Assembly: GCA_035610835.1 (NCBI GenBank)
Contig: CM069441.1
Coordinates: 101,553,606-101,617,605, forward strand
Source of the DNA: Ophiura sarsii
Lineage: Eukaryota; Echinodermata; Ophiuroidea; Amphilepidida; Ophiuridae
DNA length: 64,000 nt
Direction of reading: 5' to 3'
Both the position numbers and the translations under genes were made by a program. Positions 26,201-37,633 of the stretch are shown here, piece by piece. The number at the start of each line of letters is the position of its first letter. The first letter of the stretch is position 1. The notes under the pieces were generated by a model. It searched no databases. It saw nothing but the letters and a program-made list of their open reading frames with translations, and was not told the origin of the DNA.

Positions 26201-29200
26201 AAGTGAATATATGGCATTATTGGTAGTAGAACAGATCCCATGATACGTCCAGAGTGGAGACCAGACTCCTATACTGAGAGCAGATAAGTGAACACATGGT
26301 ATTATGGGTAGTGGAAAAGATCCCATGATAAGGCCAGAGTGGAGACCAGACTCCTATACTGAGAGCAGGTAAGTGAATATATGGCATTATGGGTAGTAGA
26401 ACAGATCCCATGATACGTCCAGAGTGGAGACCAGACTCCTATACTGAGAGCAGATAAGTGAATATATGGCATTATGGGTAGTAGAACAGATCCCATGATA
26501 CGTCCAGAGTAGAGACCAGACTCCTATACTGAGAGCAGGTAAGTGAATATATGGCATTATTGGTAGTAGAACAGATCCCATGATACGTCCAGAGTGGAGA
26601 CCAGACTCCTATACTGAGAGCAGATAAGTGAACACATGGTATTATGGGTAGTGGAAAAGATCCCATGATAAGGCCAGAGTGGAGACCAGACTCCTATACT
26701 GAGAGCAGGTAAGTGAATATATGGCATTATGGGTAGTAGAACAGATCCCATGATACGTCCAGAGTAGAGACCAGACTCCTATACTGAGAGCAGGTAAGTG
26801 AATATATGGCATTATTGGTAGTAGAACAGATCCCATGATACGTCCAGAGTGGAGACCAGACTCCTATACTGAGAGCAGATAAGTGAACACATGGTATTAT
26901 GGGTAGTGGAAAAGATCCCATGATAAGGCCAGAGTGGAGACCAGACTCCTATACTGAGAGCAGGTAAGTGAACACATGGCATTATGGGTAGTAGAACAGA
27001 TCCCATGATACGTCCAGAGTAGAGACTAGACTCCTATACTGAGAGCAGGTAAGTGAATATATGGCATTATTGGTAGTAGAACAGATCCCATGATACGTCC
27101 AGAGTGGAGACCAGACTCCTATACTGAGAGCAGGTAAGTGAATATATGGCATTATTGGTAGTAGAACAGATCCCATGATACGTCCAGAGTGGAGACCAGA
27201 CTCCTATACTGAGAGCAGATAAGTGAACACATGGTATTATGAGTAGTAGAAAAGATCCCATGATACGTCCAGAGTGGAGACCAGACTCCTATACTGAGAG
27301 CAGGTAAGTGAATATATGGCATTATGGGTAGTAGAACAGATCCCATGATAAGGCCAGAGTGGAGACCAGACTCCTATACTGAGAGCAGGTAAGTGAATAT
27401 ATGGCATTATTGGTAGTAGAACAGATCCCATGATACATCCAGAGTAGAGACCAGACTCCTATACTGAGAGCAGGTAAGTGAATATATGGCATTATTGGTA
27501 GTAGAACAGATCCCATGATACGTCCAGAGTAGAGACCAGACTCCTATACTGAGAGCAGGTAAGTGAATATATGGCATTATTGGTAGTAGAACAGATCCCA
27601 TGATACGTCCAGAGTAGAGACCAGACTCCTATACTGAGAGCAGGTAAGTGAATATATGGCATTATTGGTAGTAGAACAGATCCCATGATACGTCCAGAGT
27701 AGAGACCAGACTCCTATACCGAGAGCAGGTAAGTGAATATATGGCATTATTGGTAGTAGAACAGATCCCATGATACGTCCAGAGTGGAGACCAGACTCCT
27801 ATACCGAGAGCAGGTAAGTGAATACATGGCATTATGGGTAGTAGAACAGATCCCATGATACGTCCAGAGTAGAGACCAGACTCCTATACTGAGAGCAGGT
27901 AAGTGAATACATGGCATTATTGGTAGTAGAACAGATCCCATGATACGTCCAGAGTAGAGACCAGACTCCTATACTGAGAGCAGGTAAGTGAATATATGGC
28001 ATTATTGGTAGTAGAACAGATCCCATGATAAGGCCAGAGTGGAGACCAGACTCCTATACTGAGAGCAGGTAAGTGAATATATGGCATTATTGGTAGTAGA
28101 ACAGATCCCATGATACGTCCAGAGTGGAGACCAGACTCCTATACTGAGAGCAGGTAAGTGAATATATGGCATTATTGGTAGTAGAACAGATCCCATGATA
28201 CGTCCAGAGTAGAGACCAGACTCCTATACTGAGAGCAGGTAAGTGAACACATGGCATTATTGGTAGTAGAACAGATCCCATGATAAGGCCAGAGTGGAGA
28301 CCAGACTCCTATACTGAGAGCAGGTAATTGAACACATGGCATTATGGGTAGTAGAAAAGATCCCATGATACGTCCAGAGTGGAGACTAGACTCCTATACT
28401 GAGAGCAGATAAGTGAACACATGGCATTATGAGTAGTAGAAAAGATCCCAGGATTAATCCGGAGTGGAGACCAGACTCCTATACTGAGAGCAGATAAGTG
28501 AACACATGGTATTATGGGTAGTGGAAAAGATCCCAGGATTAGTCCGGAATGGAGACCAGACTCCTATACTGAGAGCAGGTAATTGAACACATGGCATTAT
28601 GGGTAGTAGAAAAGATCCCAGGATTAATCCGAGCAGAGACCAGACTCCTATACTGAGAGCAGGTAAGTGAATATATGGCATTATGGGTAGTAGAAAAGAT
28701 CCCATGATACGTCCAGAGTAGAGACCAGACTCCTATACTGAGAGCAGATAAGTGAACACATGGTATTATGGGTAGTAGAAAAGATCCCAGGATTAATCCG
28801 AGCAGAGACCAGACTCCTATACTGAGAGCAGGTAAGTGAATATATGGCATTATGGGTAGTAGAAAAGATCCCATGATACGTCCAGAGTGGAGACTAGACT
28901 CCTATACTGAGAGCAGGTAAGTGAACACATGGCATTATGGGTAGTAGAAAAGATCCCAGGATTAGTCCGGAGTGGAGACTAGACTCCTATACTGAGAGCA
29001 GGTAATTGAACACATGGCATTATGGGTAGTAGAAAAGATCCCAGGATTAATCCGAGCAGAGACCAGACTCCTATACTGAGAGCAGGTAAGTGAATATATG
29101 GCATTATGGGTAGTAGAACAGATCCCATGATAAGTCCAGAGTGGAGACCAGACTCCTATACTGAGAGCAGGTAAGTGAACACATGGCATTATGGGTAGTA

Positions 29201-32200
29201 GAACAGATCCCATGATACGTCCAGAGTAGAGACCAGACTCCTATACTGAGAGCAGGTAAGTGAATATATGGCATTATTGGTAGTAGAACAGATCCCATGA
29301 TACGTCCAGAGTGGAGACCAGACTCCTATACTGAGAGCAGATAAGTGAACACATGGTATTATGGGTAGTGGAAAAGATCCCATGATAAGGCCAGAGTGGA
29401 GACCAGACTCCTATACTGAGAGCAGGTAAGTGAATATATGGCATTATGGGTAGTAGAACAGATCCCATGATACGTCCAGAGTGGAGACCAGACTCCTATA
29501 CTGAGAGCAGATAAGTGAATATATGGCATTATGGGTAGTAGAACATATCCCATGATACGTCCAGAGTAGAGACCAGACTCCTATACTGAGAGCAGGTAAG
29601 TGAATATATGGCATTATTGGTAGTAGAACAGATCCCATGATACGTCCAGAGTGGAGACCAGACTCCTATACTGAGAGCAGATAAGTGAACACATGGTATT
29701 ATGGGTAGTGGAAAAGATCCCATGATAAGGCCAGAGTGGAGACCAGACTCCTATACTGAGAGCAGGTAAGTGAATATATGGCATTATGGGTAGTAGGACA
29801 GATCCCATGATACGTCCAGAGTAGAGACCAGACTCCTATACTGAGAGCAGGTAAGTGAATATATGGCATTATTGGTAGTAGAACAGATCCCATGATACGT
29901 CCAGAGTGGAGACCAGACTCCTATACTGAGAGCAGATAAGTGAACACATGGTATTATGGGTAGTGGAAAAGATCCCATGATAAGGCCAGAGTGGAGACCA
30001 GACTCCTATACTGAGAGCAGGTAAGTGAACACATGGCATTATGGGTAGTAGAACAGATCCCATGATACGTCCAGAGTAGAGACTAGACTCCTATACTGAG
30101 AGCAGGTAAGTGAATATATGGCATTATTGGTAGTAGAACAGATCCCATGATACGTCCAGAGTGGAGACCAGACTCCTATACTGAGAGCAGGTAAGTGAAT
30201 ATATGGCATTATTGGTAGTAGAACAGATCCCATGATACGTCCAGAGTGGAGACCAGACTCCTATACTGAGAGCAGATAAGTGAACACATGGTATTATGAG
30301 TAGTAGAAAAGATCCCATGATACGTCCAGAGTGGAGACCAGACTCCTATACTGAGAGCAGGTAAGTGAATATATGGCATTATGGGTAGTAGAACAGATCC
30401 CATGATAAGGCCAGAGTGGAGACCAGACTCCTATACTGAGAGCAGGTAAGTGAATATATGGCATTATTGGTAGTAGAACAGATCCCATGATACGTCCAGA
30501 GTAGAGACCAGACTCCTATACTGAGAGCAGGTAAGTGAATATATGGCATTATTGGTAGTAGAACAGATCCCATGATACGTCCAGAGTAGAGACCAGACTC
30601 CTATACTGAGAGCAGGTAAGTGAATATATGGCATTATTGGTAGTAGAACAGATCCCATGATACGTCCAGAGTAGAGACCAGACTCCTATACTGAGAGCAG
30701 GTAAGTGAATATATGGCATTATTGGTAGTAGAACAGATCCCATGATACGTCCAGAGTAGAGACCAGACTCCTATACTGAGAGCAGGTAAGTGAATATATG
30801 GCATTATTGGTAGTAGAACAGATCCCATGATACGTCCAGAGTAGAGACCAGACTCCTATACTGAGAGCAGGTAAGTGAATATATGGCATTATGGGTAGTA
30901 GAACAGATCCCATGATACGTCCAGAGTAGAGACCAGACTCCTATACTGAGAGCAGGTAAGTGAATATATGGCATTATTGGTAGTAGAACAGATCCCATGA
31001 TACGTCCAGAGTAGAGACCAGACTCCTATACTGAGAACAGGTAAGTGAATATATGGCATTATGGGTAGTAGAACAGATCCCATGATACGTCCAGAGTAGA
31101 GACCAGACTCCTATACTGAGAGCAGGTAAGTGAATATATGGCATTATGGGTAGTAGAACAGATCCCATGATACGTCCAGAGTGGAGACCAGACTCCTATA
31201 CTGAGAGCAGGTAAGTGAATATATGGCATTATTGGTAGTAGAACAGATCCCATGATACGTCCAGAGTAGAGACCAGACTCCTATACTGAGAGCAGGTAAG
31301 TGAATATATGGCATTATTGGTAGTAGAACAGATCCCATGATACATCCAGAGTAGAGACCAGACTCCTATACTGAGAGCAGGTAAGTGAATATATGGCATT
31401 ATTGGTAGTAGAACAGATCCCATGATACGTCCAGAGTAGAGACCAGACTCCTATACTGAGAGCAGGTAAGTGAATACATGGCATTATTGGTAGTAGAACA
31501 GATCCCATGATACGTCCAGAGTAGAGACCAGACTCCTATACTGAGAGCAGGTAAGTGAATATATGGCATTATTGGTAGTAGAACAGATCCCATGATAAGG
31601 CCAGAGTGGAGACCAGACTCCTATACTGAGAGCAGGTAAGTGAATATATGGCATTATTGGTAGTAGAACAGATCCCATGATACGTCCAGAGTGGAGACCA
31701 GACTCCTATACTGAGAGCAGGTAAGTGAATATATGGCATTATTGGTAGTAGAACAGATCCCATGATACGTCCAGAGTAGAGACCAGACTCCTATACTGAG
31801 AGCAGGTAAGTGAACACATGGCATTATTGGTAGTAGAACAGATCCCATGATAAGGCCAGAGTGGAGACCAGACTCCTATACTGAGAGCAGGTAAGTGAAT
31901 ATATGGCATTATTGGTAGTAGAACAGATCCCATGATACGTCCAGAGTGGAGACCAGACTCCTATACTGAGAGCAGGTAAGTGAATATATGGCATTATTGG
32001 TAGTAGAACAGATCCCATGATACGTCCAGAGTAGAGACCAGACTCCTATACTGAGAGCAGGTAAGTGAATATATGGCATTATTGGTAGTAGAACAGATCC
32101 CATGATACGTCCAGAGTGGAGACCAGACTCCTATACTGAGAGCAGGTAAGTGAATATATGGCATTATTGGTAGTAGAGCAGATCCCATGATAAATCCAGA

Positions 32201-35200
32201 GTTCAGAAAAGAGTTCTAAGGATGGATGGACCTCCCAGGTAGGGTTTGTCAGAAAAGTAAAGGTTTTTTGTCGAACATTTGTGTAATTTAAAAAATAATG
32301 TCAAACATTTTCAAAATTCTATTTTAAAGTTTAAAAAAAAGAAAAAAAAGAAAAAGACAAGTATTAGAAGGTTTAACATGTTTTTTGTTTGTTTCTGATG
32401 GCCTTAACAAGTCAGGATAAGGAATAATACAAGGCACTAAAGCATAGCATGGATTTATTCAGAATACCATGTCATGATTGTGTTTCTCTGTGAAACTAGT
32501 CAGTGTAGTAGAAATAGGCGTATACCGTACTGCACATTAAAGAATTCTATATCAGAGATCATGGAAATAAATATGTAAATAATAGTTGACCTCAGGTCAT
32601 TGCCCTTCAATGATACCTTCTCTATTTTCGACAGGCTACAACCGTAACTATTATAACTTACCATTGATTATTTTAAAACAGAACCCAAACATTTCAACTT
32701 CTTGCATCCTCCATGTCTGAGACGAATATACCTGAAGGGATAGGCAGCTCAGTGTACCGCTATTCAATTCTACGAAAGGTGTTTTCGTCTCAGCTCCATG
32801 TGTTTCTATTTTTTCTCTCCAGGTTATTGGCCATCATATAACATTCCATTCTATGAGGACGTTTACAACATGAGTGGCTATCCTGAGATGAAGAAGGCCA
32901 AAGGTCAACAACTCTCCTATCAGCTTGCATCCAGAGCAGAGATATTTAGAAGAGATCAGAGTACTGTGGTTGACATGGATTCGTATAAACATATACTCAG
33001 GTTTAACAGTATGTATTATAAACTTTTTCTTGTTATGAGTAGAATAAAATAAAATAAAATGACAGTATTCTTTGTTGCAACTCTTTTGAAATTTTAGACA
33101 AAGTGGTATTGATCATTGTCACTCAAAGTACTTTATTATCCCCTTCATTTTTATGAATAAACCAGTCAAAAAATATGGCCTTTTGAACGTAACTTTATGA
33201 AATTTGAGTATTCTGAAATGATTTTTATGTGTGCAAAATTAGGTCGTTCATAATCAATGTTACTTCTTAGGATTTGAAGTCAAGAAGTTGGGCCAAATTT
33301 GGCTCATTTCATGAGAAAATTAGCGCAGTGTGCCATTCGAACGTTTTTTTATTATTTAAAAAAAAATCCCTCATATCTCCTGGGCCAATCTGACAACTTG
33401 AAGGGCCAATTTTGAATGTAAACCTGCTTCATAATGTAAATTTATTTAATTGATAATGTGCACAAATATGATTTAGGGGTCACTGTAAGCAATATTATAG
33501 GGTGGATAATGAGCCTTATAGGGGTCTCACCCTGATCAATTTCTTTGATAAAAAAAACTTCCTTCAGCTTTTACACAATTTATAGACATTATCTACTACT
33601 TAGGACTTGTGTCTTGTAATTAGTTTTTAAGACTATCTCAAGATTATCAAATGCTCGAGGGAACCATGGTTTTCATCATTTTAGCTGATGTTTGGTAAGC
33701 CTGTCCAGACACAGGCTCAGATTTATAAAGAGTAATGGTAAAAACAATTGTTATGTTTCTTTTCTTTTTTTGCAGATTATTTGAATGATCCATACTCCTA
33801 CAATGAGCCATGTAATTCTATATGTTGCCGTGGAGATCTAGGATCACCTGCCAGACCAGATGGTTGCTATGATACCAAGGTAGGGTCCACACTGCATAAT
33901 GTAATATATTTGCCTTTTTCACACAATTAATTTTATATTTTCTTGGTCTGAGCGTCACGCTATAGTCGTCGTCAGAATACTTCGCACTTTTTCTGTGACA
34001 ACTGCATACAGCGTTATCACAAAAGTGCGTTGTAGAACAGCATCACAACAGCGTTACTTTGAGCAGTTTAACGCGTCGCAGCCCCTGTAATCCGATTGGC
34101 CGCGATCGTATATATGGGTCATGAATGTCCCCGCCCACACGCTCATTAGCTAGATGCGCGCATTGGCGGTTTTAAAAAGTGCTGAAGTATTCTGACGACG
34201 ACTATAGTTCATCCGAATAATGAACACAGTCATGATGCACAGTGTAATGAGGCACTGCATTCCACAACACCAAGCACCCTTGTACTACGTGGCTGTACGC
34301 ACCAGTCTAACTAATTTTACCTGGTAATTGATCTTTAGATGAACGATTGTTCTATTGTAAATTTTTTTTATGTATTTCAAAGAAGAAGAACTCTAAACAT
34401 CGCCAAACTAGACAAAATGACAAATGTTGATTTATACTAAAACACTAACTGTGAACCATGGAGCAGAACAATCAAAAGTAGACGTCCAAATTGGCTAGGA
34501 CATATGTGCGGTTTGCCAGAAAAAGTCCTAGCACGTCAAGCTCTGACAGAATTCAATGGAAAAACAAAAAGACCAGTGGGCAGACCAAAGCCATAATGGG
34601 TAGCACAATTTAAGAGGGATGTCAGCCCAGAGTTTATGACACATACCGATGATAGAGTGATCTGGAAAGCGGTGGTTGTGTGAGCAATGGCCAAAAAGTC
34701 GAAAAAAGTAGATGACGACAGGCACAATACCAGTTTCTATAGCGAAACAAATCACACATTGCAGTCTGAATTCTGTGGCAAATGATTGATCAATGTTCTT
34801 GCATGTGTTTTAAACGACAGATTTACACTAAGCAAAGATTGATTGTCCATTGATTATCACTTTAGTGTGATATGGCTTATGGAAAATTGTCGGGACCCGA
34901 TTTTCTTACACAGGGCTGTGACCAATTCTAGGGTTTTGAAGTTTTCTTTTCCTGACCTAACTTTGGGACACGAGTTTAAATTATGATGGACTTTTATAAG
35001 CAGAAATAATTGGGTTTAATTTTGCACACCATCATTCTCCCCCATACATTAACAAATAAAATTCATGTTTTTAAATATTCATCCTTTTTTCAGGTAACCA
35101 ATCTCGGCATGTCAGCCAAAATGATGGCCTATGCAATCAGTGGCCCAACACAAAGCAGTAACTTGCCGGCATTTGAATGGACGGATGAGTTCAAGGGGCC

Positions 35201-35270
35201 TCACCTTGGGACGCCACAAAGATACGACTTTGATTTTGAACTAATGGAGCCAGCGGACTGGCAGAAATGA
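14183..35270 (+). CDS. PLBD1: Phospholipase B-like protein (PLBD1 type), complete, 10 exons
   Basis: Secreted or lysosomal Ntn-hydrolase-fold protein of the phospholipase B-like (LAMA/PLBD) family. The family matures by autoproteolysis and has reported acyl-ester hydrolase activity. The exons are 14183-14255, 20479-20710, 21075-21297, 22228-22389, 22979-23123, 23600-23800, 24538-24672, 32823-33008, 33776-33879 and 35094-35270. All junctions are GT-AG with matching phases, giving 1638 bases and 545 residues. Residues 1 to about 18 form a signal peptide ([10 protein letters not shown] core). Cys225 in AGHCSALVK is the expected N-terminal nucleophile after cleavage. Other family blocks are [74 protein letters not shown] and CYDTKV. 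The Cys-rich ICCRGDL..CYDTKV segment favours PLBD1 over PLBD2. The length matches the family. Intron 7 is almost entirely a satellite derived from exon 7. Confidence 0.95.
15061..15480. mobile_element. Miniature element with G/C-run termini
   Basis: TTGACACC and 17 G residues followed by CACTCAAC on the left face GTCAGTG, a C run and ACCGGGTATTGAC on the right, inverted relative to each other. The interior is G-rich with repeated GGGTCTT/GGTCTTGAGAACT-like words. Confidence 0.5.
15915..18880. mobile_element. Large non-autonomous DNA element with internal GATGCTACATGGACACC motifs
   Basis: The 2966-bp element is flanked by a perfect 9-bp duplication GAGAGAACA (15906-15914 and 18881-18889). Its termini are inverted: TGGGACTAACATAT, GGCTCATTCCATGA, GTTGGGG on the left recur on the right with an 8-bp insertion. 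Inside, GATGCTACATGGACACC or variants start near 16123, 16485, 16674, 17665, 17847, 18055, 18225 and 18419 on plus, and end near 17509 and 17696 on minus. No transposase was seen. A 9-bp duplication is compatible with Mutator-like or Merlin-like transposition, which I infer only. Confidence 0.8.
18950..19093 (-). mobile_element. Half-copy of the 10038-10414 TTAA element
   Basis: Read on minus it gives GTTAAAGAGGCACTGAGAGA and TATGGGAGTGCACCCTCAAT, close to the left end of 10038-10414. The other terminus is not recognisable. Confidence 0.55.
19325..19785. mobile_element. Old foldback element, same family as 49040-49683
   Basis: Shared words with 49040-49683 include GATACCTCATTCA, AAGTTGCACTAG, CATTGATTTGT, TTAGTGCAAC, TTTGCTCATTAAATGTA and CCTGGTCAGGAACTTT. 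They are arranged as two diverged inverted arms about a short centre. The left terminus is eroded. Confidence 0.6.
19970..20425 (-). mobile_element. CR1/L2-type LINE 3' end, degraded
   Basis: The minus strand keeps reverse-transcriptase C-terminal words ([19 protein letters not shown]), then a 3' UTR ending AATAGCGCCATATAAATATT and a short TTGTTAA tail repeat. Only the extreme 3' part is present, as usual for 5'-truncated LINE insertions. Confidence 0.75.
20479..20710 (+). CDS. PLBD1: PLBD exon 2
   Basis: The acceptor is TTTCCATAG and the donor GTAAGT. It carries the N-terminal family blocks [14 protein letters not shown] and [11 protein letters not shown], plus an N-glycosylation sequon near residue 27 (NSS). 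Confidence 0.95.
20735..20981. mobile_element. Miniature element, TGTGACC..GTCAC family
   Basis: GGGACCCATCACATCAAAA on the left faces GTGACTGGTCACATA on the right. This resembles the better preserved copy at 59113-59369, and both have a GGACAAC-like word near an end. It lies in PLBD intron 2. Confidence 0.5.
21075..21297 (+). CDS. PLBD1: PLBD exon 3
   Basis: The acceptor is TTAACAG and the donor GTAAGT. It contains [19 protein letters not shown] and the [13 protein letters not shown] block, both typical of PLBD proteins. Confidence 0.95.
21343..21689. mobile_element. Near-perfect foldback element with TA duplication
   Basis: A 347-bp palindrome flanked by TA (21341-21342 and 21690-21691). 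The arms of about 165 bp begin AACTGCTCACAAAAAGTATC and are nearly identical in inverted order, with a centre of roughly 15-30 bp. TA duplication suggests mobilisation by a Tc1/mariner transposase. It lies in PLBD intron 3. Confidence 0.85.
22228..22389 (+). CDS. PLBD1: PLBD exon 4, nucleophile Cys
   Basis: The acceptor is TTTTCTCAG and the donor GTAAGA; phase 0 at both ends. It encodes [14 protein letters not shown] and, near its end, [10 protein letters not shown] with Cys225, the expected autocleavage and catalytic residue. Confidence 0.96.
22979..23123 (+). CDS. PLBD1: PLBD exon 5
   Basis: The acceptor is TTTTGATAG and the donor GTAAGT. It encodes [20 protein letters not shown] and then a segment ending SFSSYPG. 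The HSSW motif lies in the family's active-site region. Confidence 0.95.
23600..23800 (+). CDS. PLBD1: PLBD exon 6
   Basis: The acceptor is TCTATTGCAG and the donor GTAAAT. It encodes [20 protein letters not shown] and ..[13 protein letters not shown] sequence (here [18 protein letters not shown]), among the most conserved stretches of the family. Confidence 0.96.
24538..24672 (+). CDS. PLBD1: PLBD exon 7, parent of the 85-bp satellite
   Basis: The acceptor is TATTGCAG and the donor CAG/GTAAGTGA. It encodes [17 protein letters not shown] and the block [20 protein letters not shown]. From 24603 onward the exon sequence and its donor are the first unit of the satellite that fills intron 7. Read-through of the donor meets TGA after two codons (GGT AAG TGA). 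Confidence 0.95.
24603..32202 (+). repeat. 85-bp satellite derived from PLBD exon 7 plus its splice donor
   Basis: The first unit (24603-24687) is the last 70 bases of exon 7 plus the first 15 of the intron. The unit then repeats head-to-tail to a final partial copy at 32161-32202. The unit is 85 bp except for seven 84-bp copies with CCGAGCAGAGACC (near 24980, 25572, 25743, 25998, 28629, 28800 and 29055). The start-to-start distance of 7558 bases equals 89 units minus those seven bases. Variant middles are GGATTAGTCCGGAGTGG, TGATACGTCCAGAGTAG and TGATAAGGCCAGAGTGG. About 19 copies read CAGATAAGT and 7 read CAGGTAATT in place of the consensus donor CAGGTAAGT. Confidence 0.97.
25262..31885 (+). 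repeat. Higher-order tandem duplication inside the 85-bp satellite
   Basis: A block of 36 units (3057 bp, beginning about 25240-25262) repeats at offset 3057 from about 28319. Unit variants and the positions of the 84-bp units correspond one to one, with only a few substitutions. Near 30600-31300 the second copy gained about six units, so later units match at offset 3567. Confidence 0.85.
32823..33008 (+). CDS. PLBD1: PLBD exon 8
   Basis: The acceptor is TTTCTCTCCAG and the donor GTATGT. It restores Gly across the junction and encodes [20 protein letters not shown] and ..[19 protein letters not shown]. Its phase matches the first donor of the satellite, which shows where intron 7 really begins. 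Confidence 0.95.
33776..33879 (+). CDS. PLBD1: PLBD exon 9
   Basis: The acceptor is TTTTTTTGCAG and the donor GTAGGG. It encodes [20 protein letters not shown] and then a segment ending GGCYDTK-like (DGCYDTK). These paired cysteines point to the PLBD1 subtype. Confidence 0.95.
33960..34207. mobile_element. Miniature element, CTATAGTCGTCGTCAGAATA ends
   Basis: Inverted ends of about 33 bp: CTATAGTCGTCGTCAGAATA then CTTCGCACTTTTT, and on the right AAAAAGTGCTGAAG then TATTCTGACGACGACTATAG. About 248 bp, in PLBD intron 9. Confidence 0.8.
34380..34760 (+). pseudogene. Non-LTR retrotransposon C-terminal relic
   Basis: One frame reads [19 protein letters not shown] and then [11 protein letters not shown] with internal stop codons. 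This is the RR..W.GH...M/LP....KQ.L....GKR..GRPK pattern at the C-terminus of endonuclease/reverse-transcriptase ORFs. Broken and short; RTE-like or I-like, clade not resolvable. Confidence 0.65.
35094..35270 (+). CDS. PLBD1: PLBD exon 10, stop codon
   Basis: The acceptor is CTTTTTTCAG. It encodes [19 protein letters not shown], a C-terminal [15 protein letters not shown] and the stop TGA. The YAISGPT and YDFDF blocks match the family's C-terminus. Confidence 0.95.
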   Translation, partial: VTNLGMSAKMMAYAISGPTQSSNLPAFEWTDEFKGPHLGTPQRYDFDFELMEPADWQK

Positions 35271-35954
35271 TGGATTAAACGAGGTGGCGGAGGCTATAAT
35301 GCATCCCGCTTGAAGTAGGATTGTGATATTAGAGTATTATTCCAGTGTGAAGGATAGCTTATCATCAGGCGTGTAATATTGAATGTGCTCGTTTTAATCG
35401 GAGTGTTATCAAAGACAAATCTCAGCATTATGCTGATAATATACTAATGTCGCTCCTGTTGACGTAATTTACGTAATTTGTTGTTCAATCGAATGCAATC
35501 AAGTTAGCGGTGACCTCAAGCGATTTTCTGAAAGTTGGGACAGGTTGCACCAGGTTGCTAGGCCTGAATCGCTGCAGTTGACTTCAATCCAATTCGTGCG
35601 CAACTGGTCGTTCGATCTTTTGAGTTGCTGTGAGCGATTTGCGTTTCATACAGCGATTTGCGTTTCATAGTCCACTCGAGCGACTCCAAATCGCCACAAA
35701 CTGCGACTTTCTAGTATGTAATGAGCATTAGTAGTGCGTCTATCTGTCTCTACCACTGGGATATGAGCTGATGGGTAACGGCACTTTCATTATAATTTTA
35801 AATTGCAAGATGAAGTATAGTTGGCTATAAGATAAATCTCGCAGCACCAGGAAATATATGACCAGTGATGTCAAAACTAACCAACAGAATTTTGAGATAC
35901 AGGAAATTTGAAGTCTGAAATATAAACCATTAAAGGTTACAATCAGAGTCCTGT

Positions 35955-35960
35955 AATAAA
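35955..35960 (+). terminator. Candidate PLBD polyadenylation signal
   Basis: First AATAAA downstream of the PLBD stop codon, 685 bp away. A second occurs at 36255-36260. Which one is used cannot be told from the sequence. Confidence 0.35.
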
Positions 35961-37633
35961 AGCGCACTTAGCTTTTGAATGAAGGCATTGCTTTACTCTT
36001 ATGGCCTGAGTATAGCCTCATGCTGAGCATGATCCACCTTACTTTAAGAAGATTTCAACATTAAAGAAATACCTTGTTATAGGTAAGCATCTGGTTTCAA
36101 TGTTCAACAACCCAAATGTAAAAAGCACAACTTTGTTTTTTACAACTTTTTTCCTGAAACAGAATAGGAAACGTCTCAATATTTATAGAGAATGTTTTAA
36201 TTAAATATTTACATTTACTATTAAATTTGGAGTCCAATATTTCACTATGAGTTGAATAAATGTGTTGCGGAACCTCTCCTTATTTAATAATAAATTCATG
36301 TTTCCTATAACAACTACTCATTCAATTCCATGGAATCGAAGGTATCATAATGCCCTCTTTAAATCCCCATACAAATTTCCCATTGGAAATAGCTCATGAA
36401 TAATTAATCAACCTCATTATAGCCAATGTACTCCTATGGTGAGCAGTCTGACAATTTTGACTTCCTTTTAGAAAAACCTTCTCAATTGTTTGTCAATGGA
36501 ATCTCTCAAGTAGAACTAATCCCAGTATTGTCACTAGTCTTTAATCGCTCACAGATATTGACACTTGATCTCTTTATTCATCTTAAAAATAAGATATTTG
36601 GGATGGAAATTTAGTTTCATTTTGACACCTTTACTTTCATATTTTAAATGGAAACCATCCAAATTCTGTATACTTTCTCATAGCACTCATATGACCTTGG
36701 CACACTCTACATAGTTCTATTCATTTTTCTCATAACTTCAGATTTTTTGTCAAATTAACTAAATATATCAAGGCAAAAGTATTGAGTCACTGAAATATTG
36801 TTATAAATGTTTCTTTAAAAATAATATTGTCTCAATAATATCCCAAATTCAGTTAAACAAACTTTCAACTTTCCATTAATTTTATAACCTAGAATACCAA
36901 AAAGCTAACACAGTAGTTCTATGGATTTCCGGTGTTTTCTCTCAGCCTGCAAAGTGTCCTAATACTTTTTATTGCTAGTGTACTATGTTATATTGTAATT
37001 GTATGTTTGTATTTCAAAAACCTTTAAGAAATACTGTTCTACTCATTAAACCATGCATCATATGGGTAGGAAAATAATGATCTATTGTATATTGACCATT
37101 TGAATTGAACACAGAACTATAATGTTCAATTAAACAAATTTAAACTGCACATCCCCAACCTGTGATTATTTGAAATTCACGCCTAGTTGTATGTGTTGAA
37201 AGTGCTGATGGGATAGCCATACTCAATATTGTGATGTCATTGTTACTAAAACCGCCTCATCAGCAACAGGTCGCTGGACGGTATCACGCAGGAATTTAAT
37301 GCATAAATCGATAAGTTCAATACATGAAACAGAGATGCGGACATCTTGTAAGTCTTTCTTCTAACTTTGATCAATATAGCGACGTTCATACATGTGATTT
37401 TTTCTTCTTTATGAAGCCGATTTTGTCTTAACGCAGTACTTTTGAAAACTTTAACCTACAGAAGTGGTCTGAATAATAATGCTACATATCTGAGCGCTAA
37501 AGTTCCGTGGCACAGATTTCCTTTATCCATTCTGAAATTTCACTGATGCAATATAAAAATGGCCTTTGTGTCTGAAAATTACCTTTATATCTGTGTGTTT
37601 GAAAATTACTTTTATATCTTTGTCTCCTTATAG

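Noticed and set aside
24861..32188. Dozens of overlapping minus-strand open frames of 64-111 codons in the 85-bp array
   Set aside because: They are the same repeat read antisense, restarting every unit, with no codon bias or protein similarity. The real coding unit is plus-strand PLBD exon 7.
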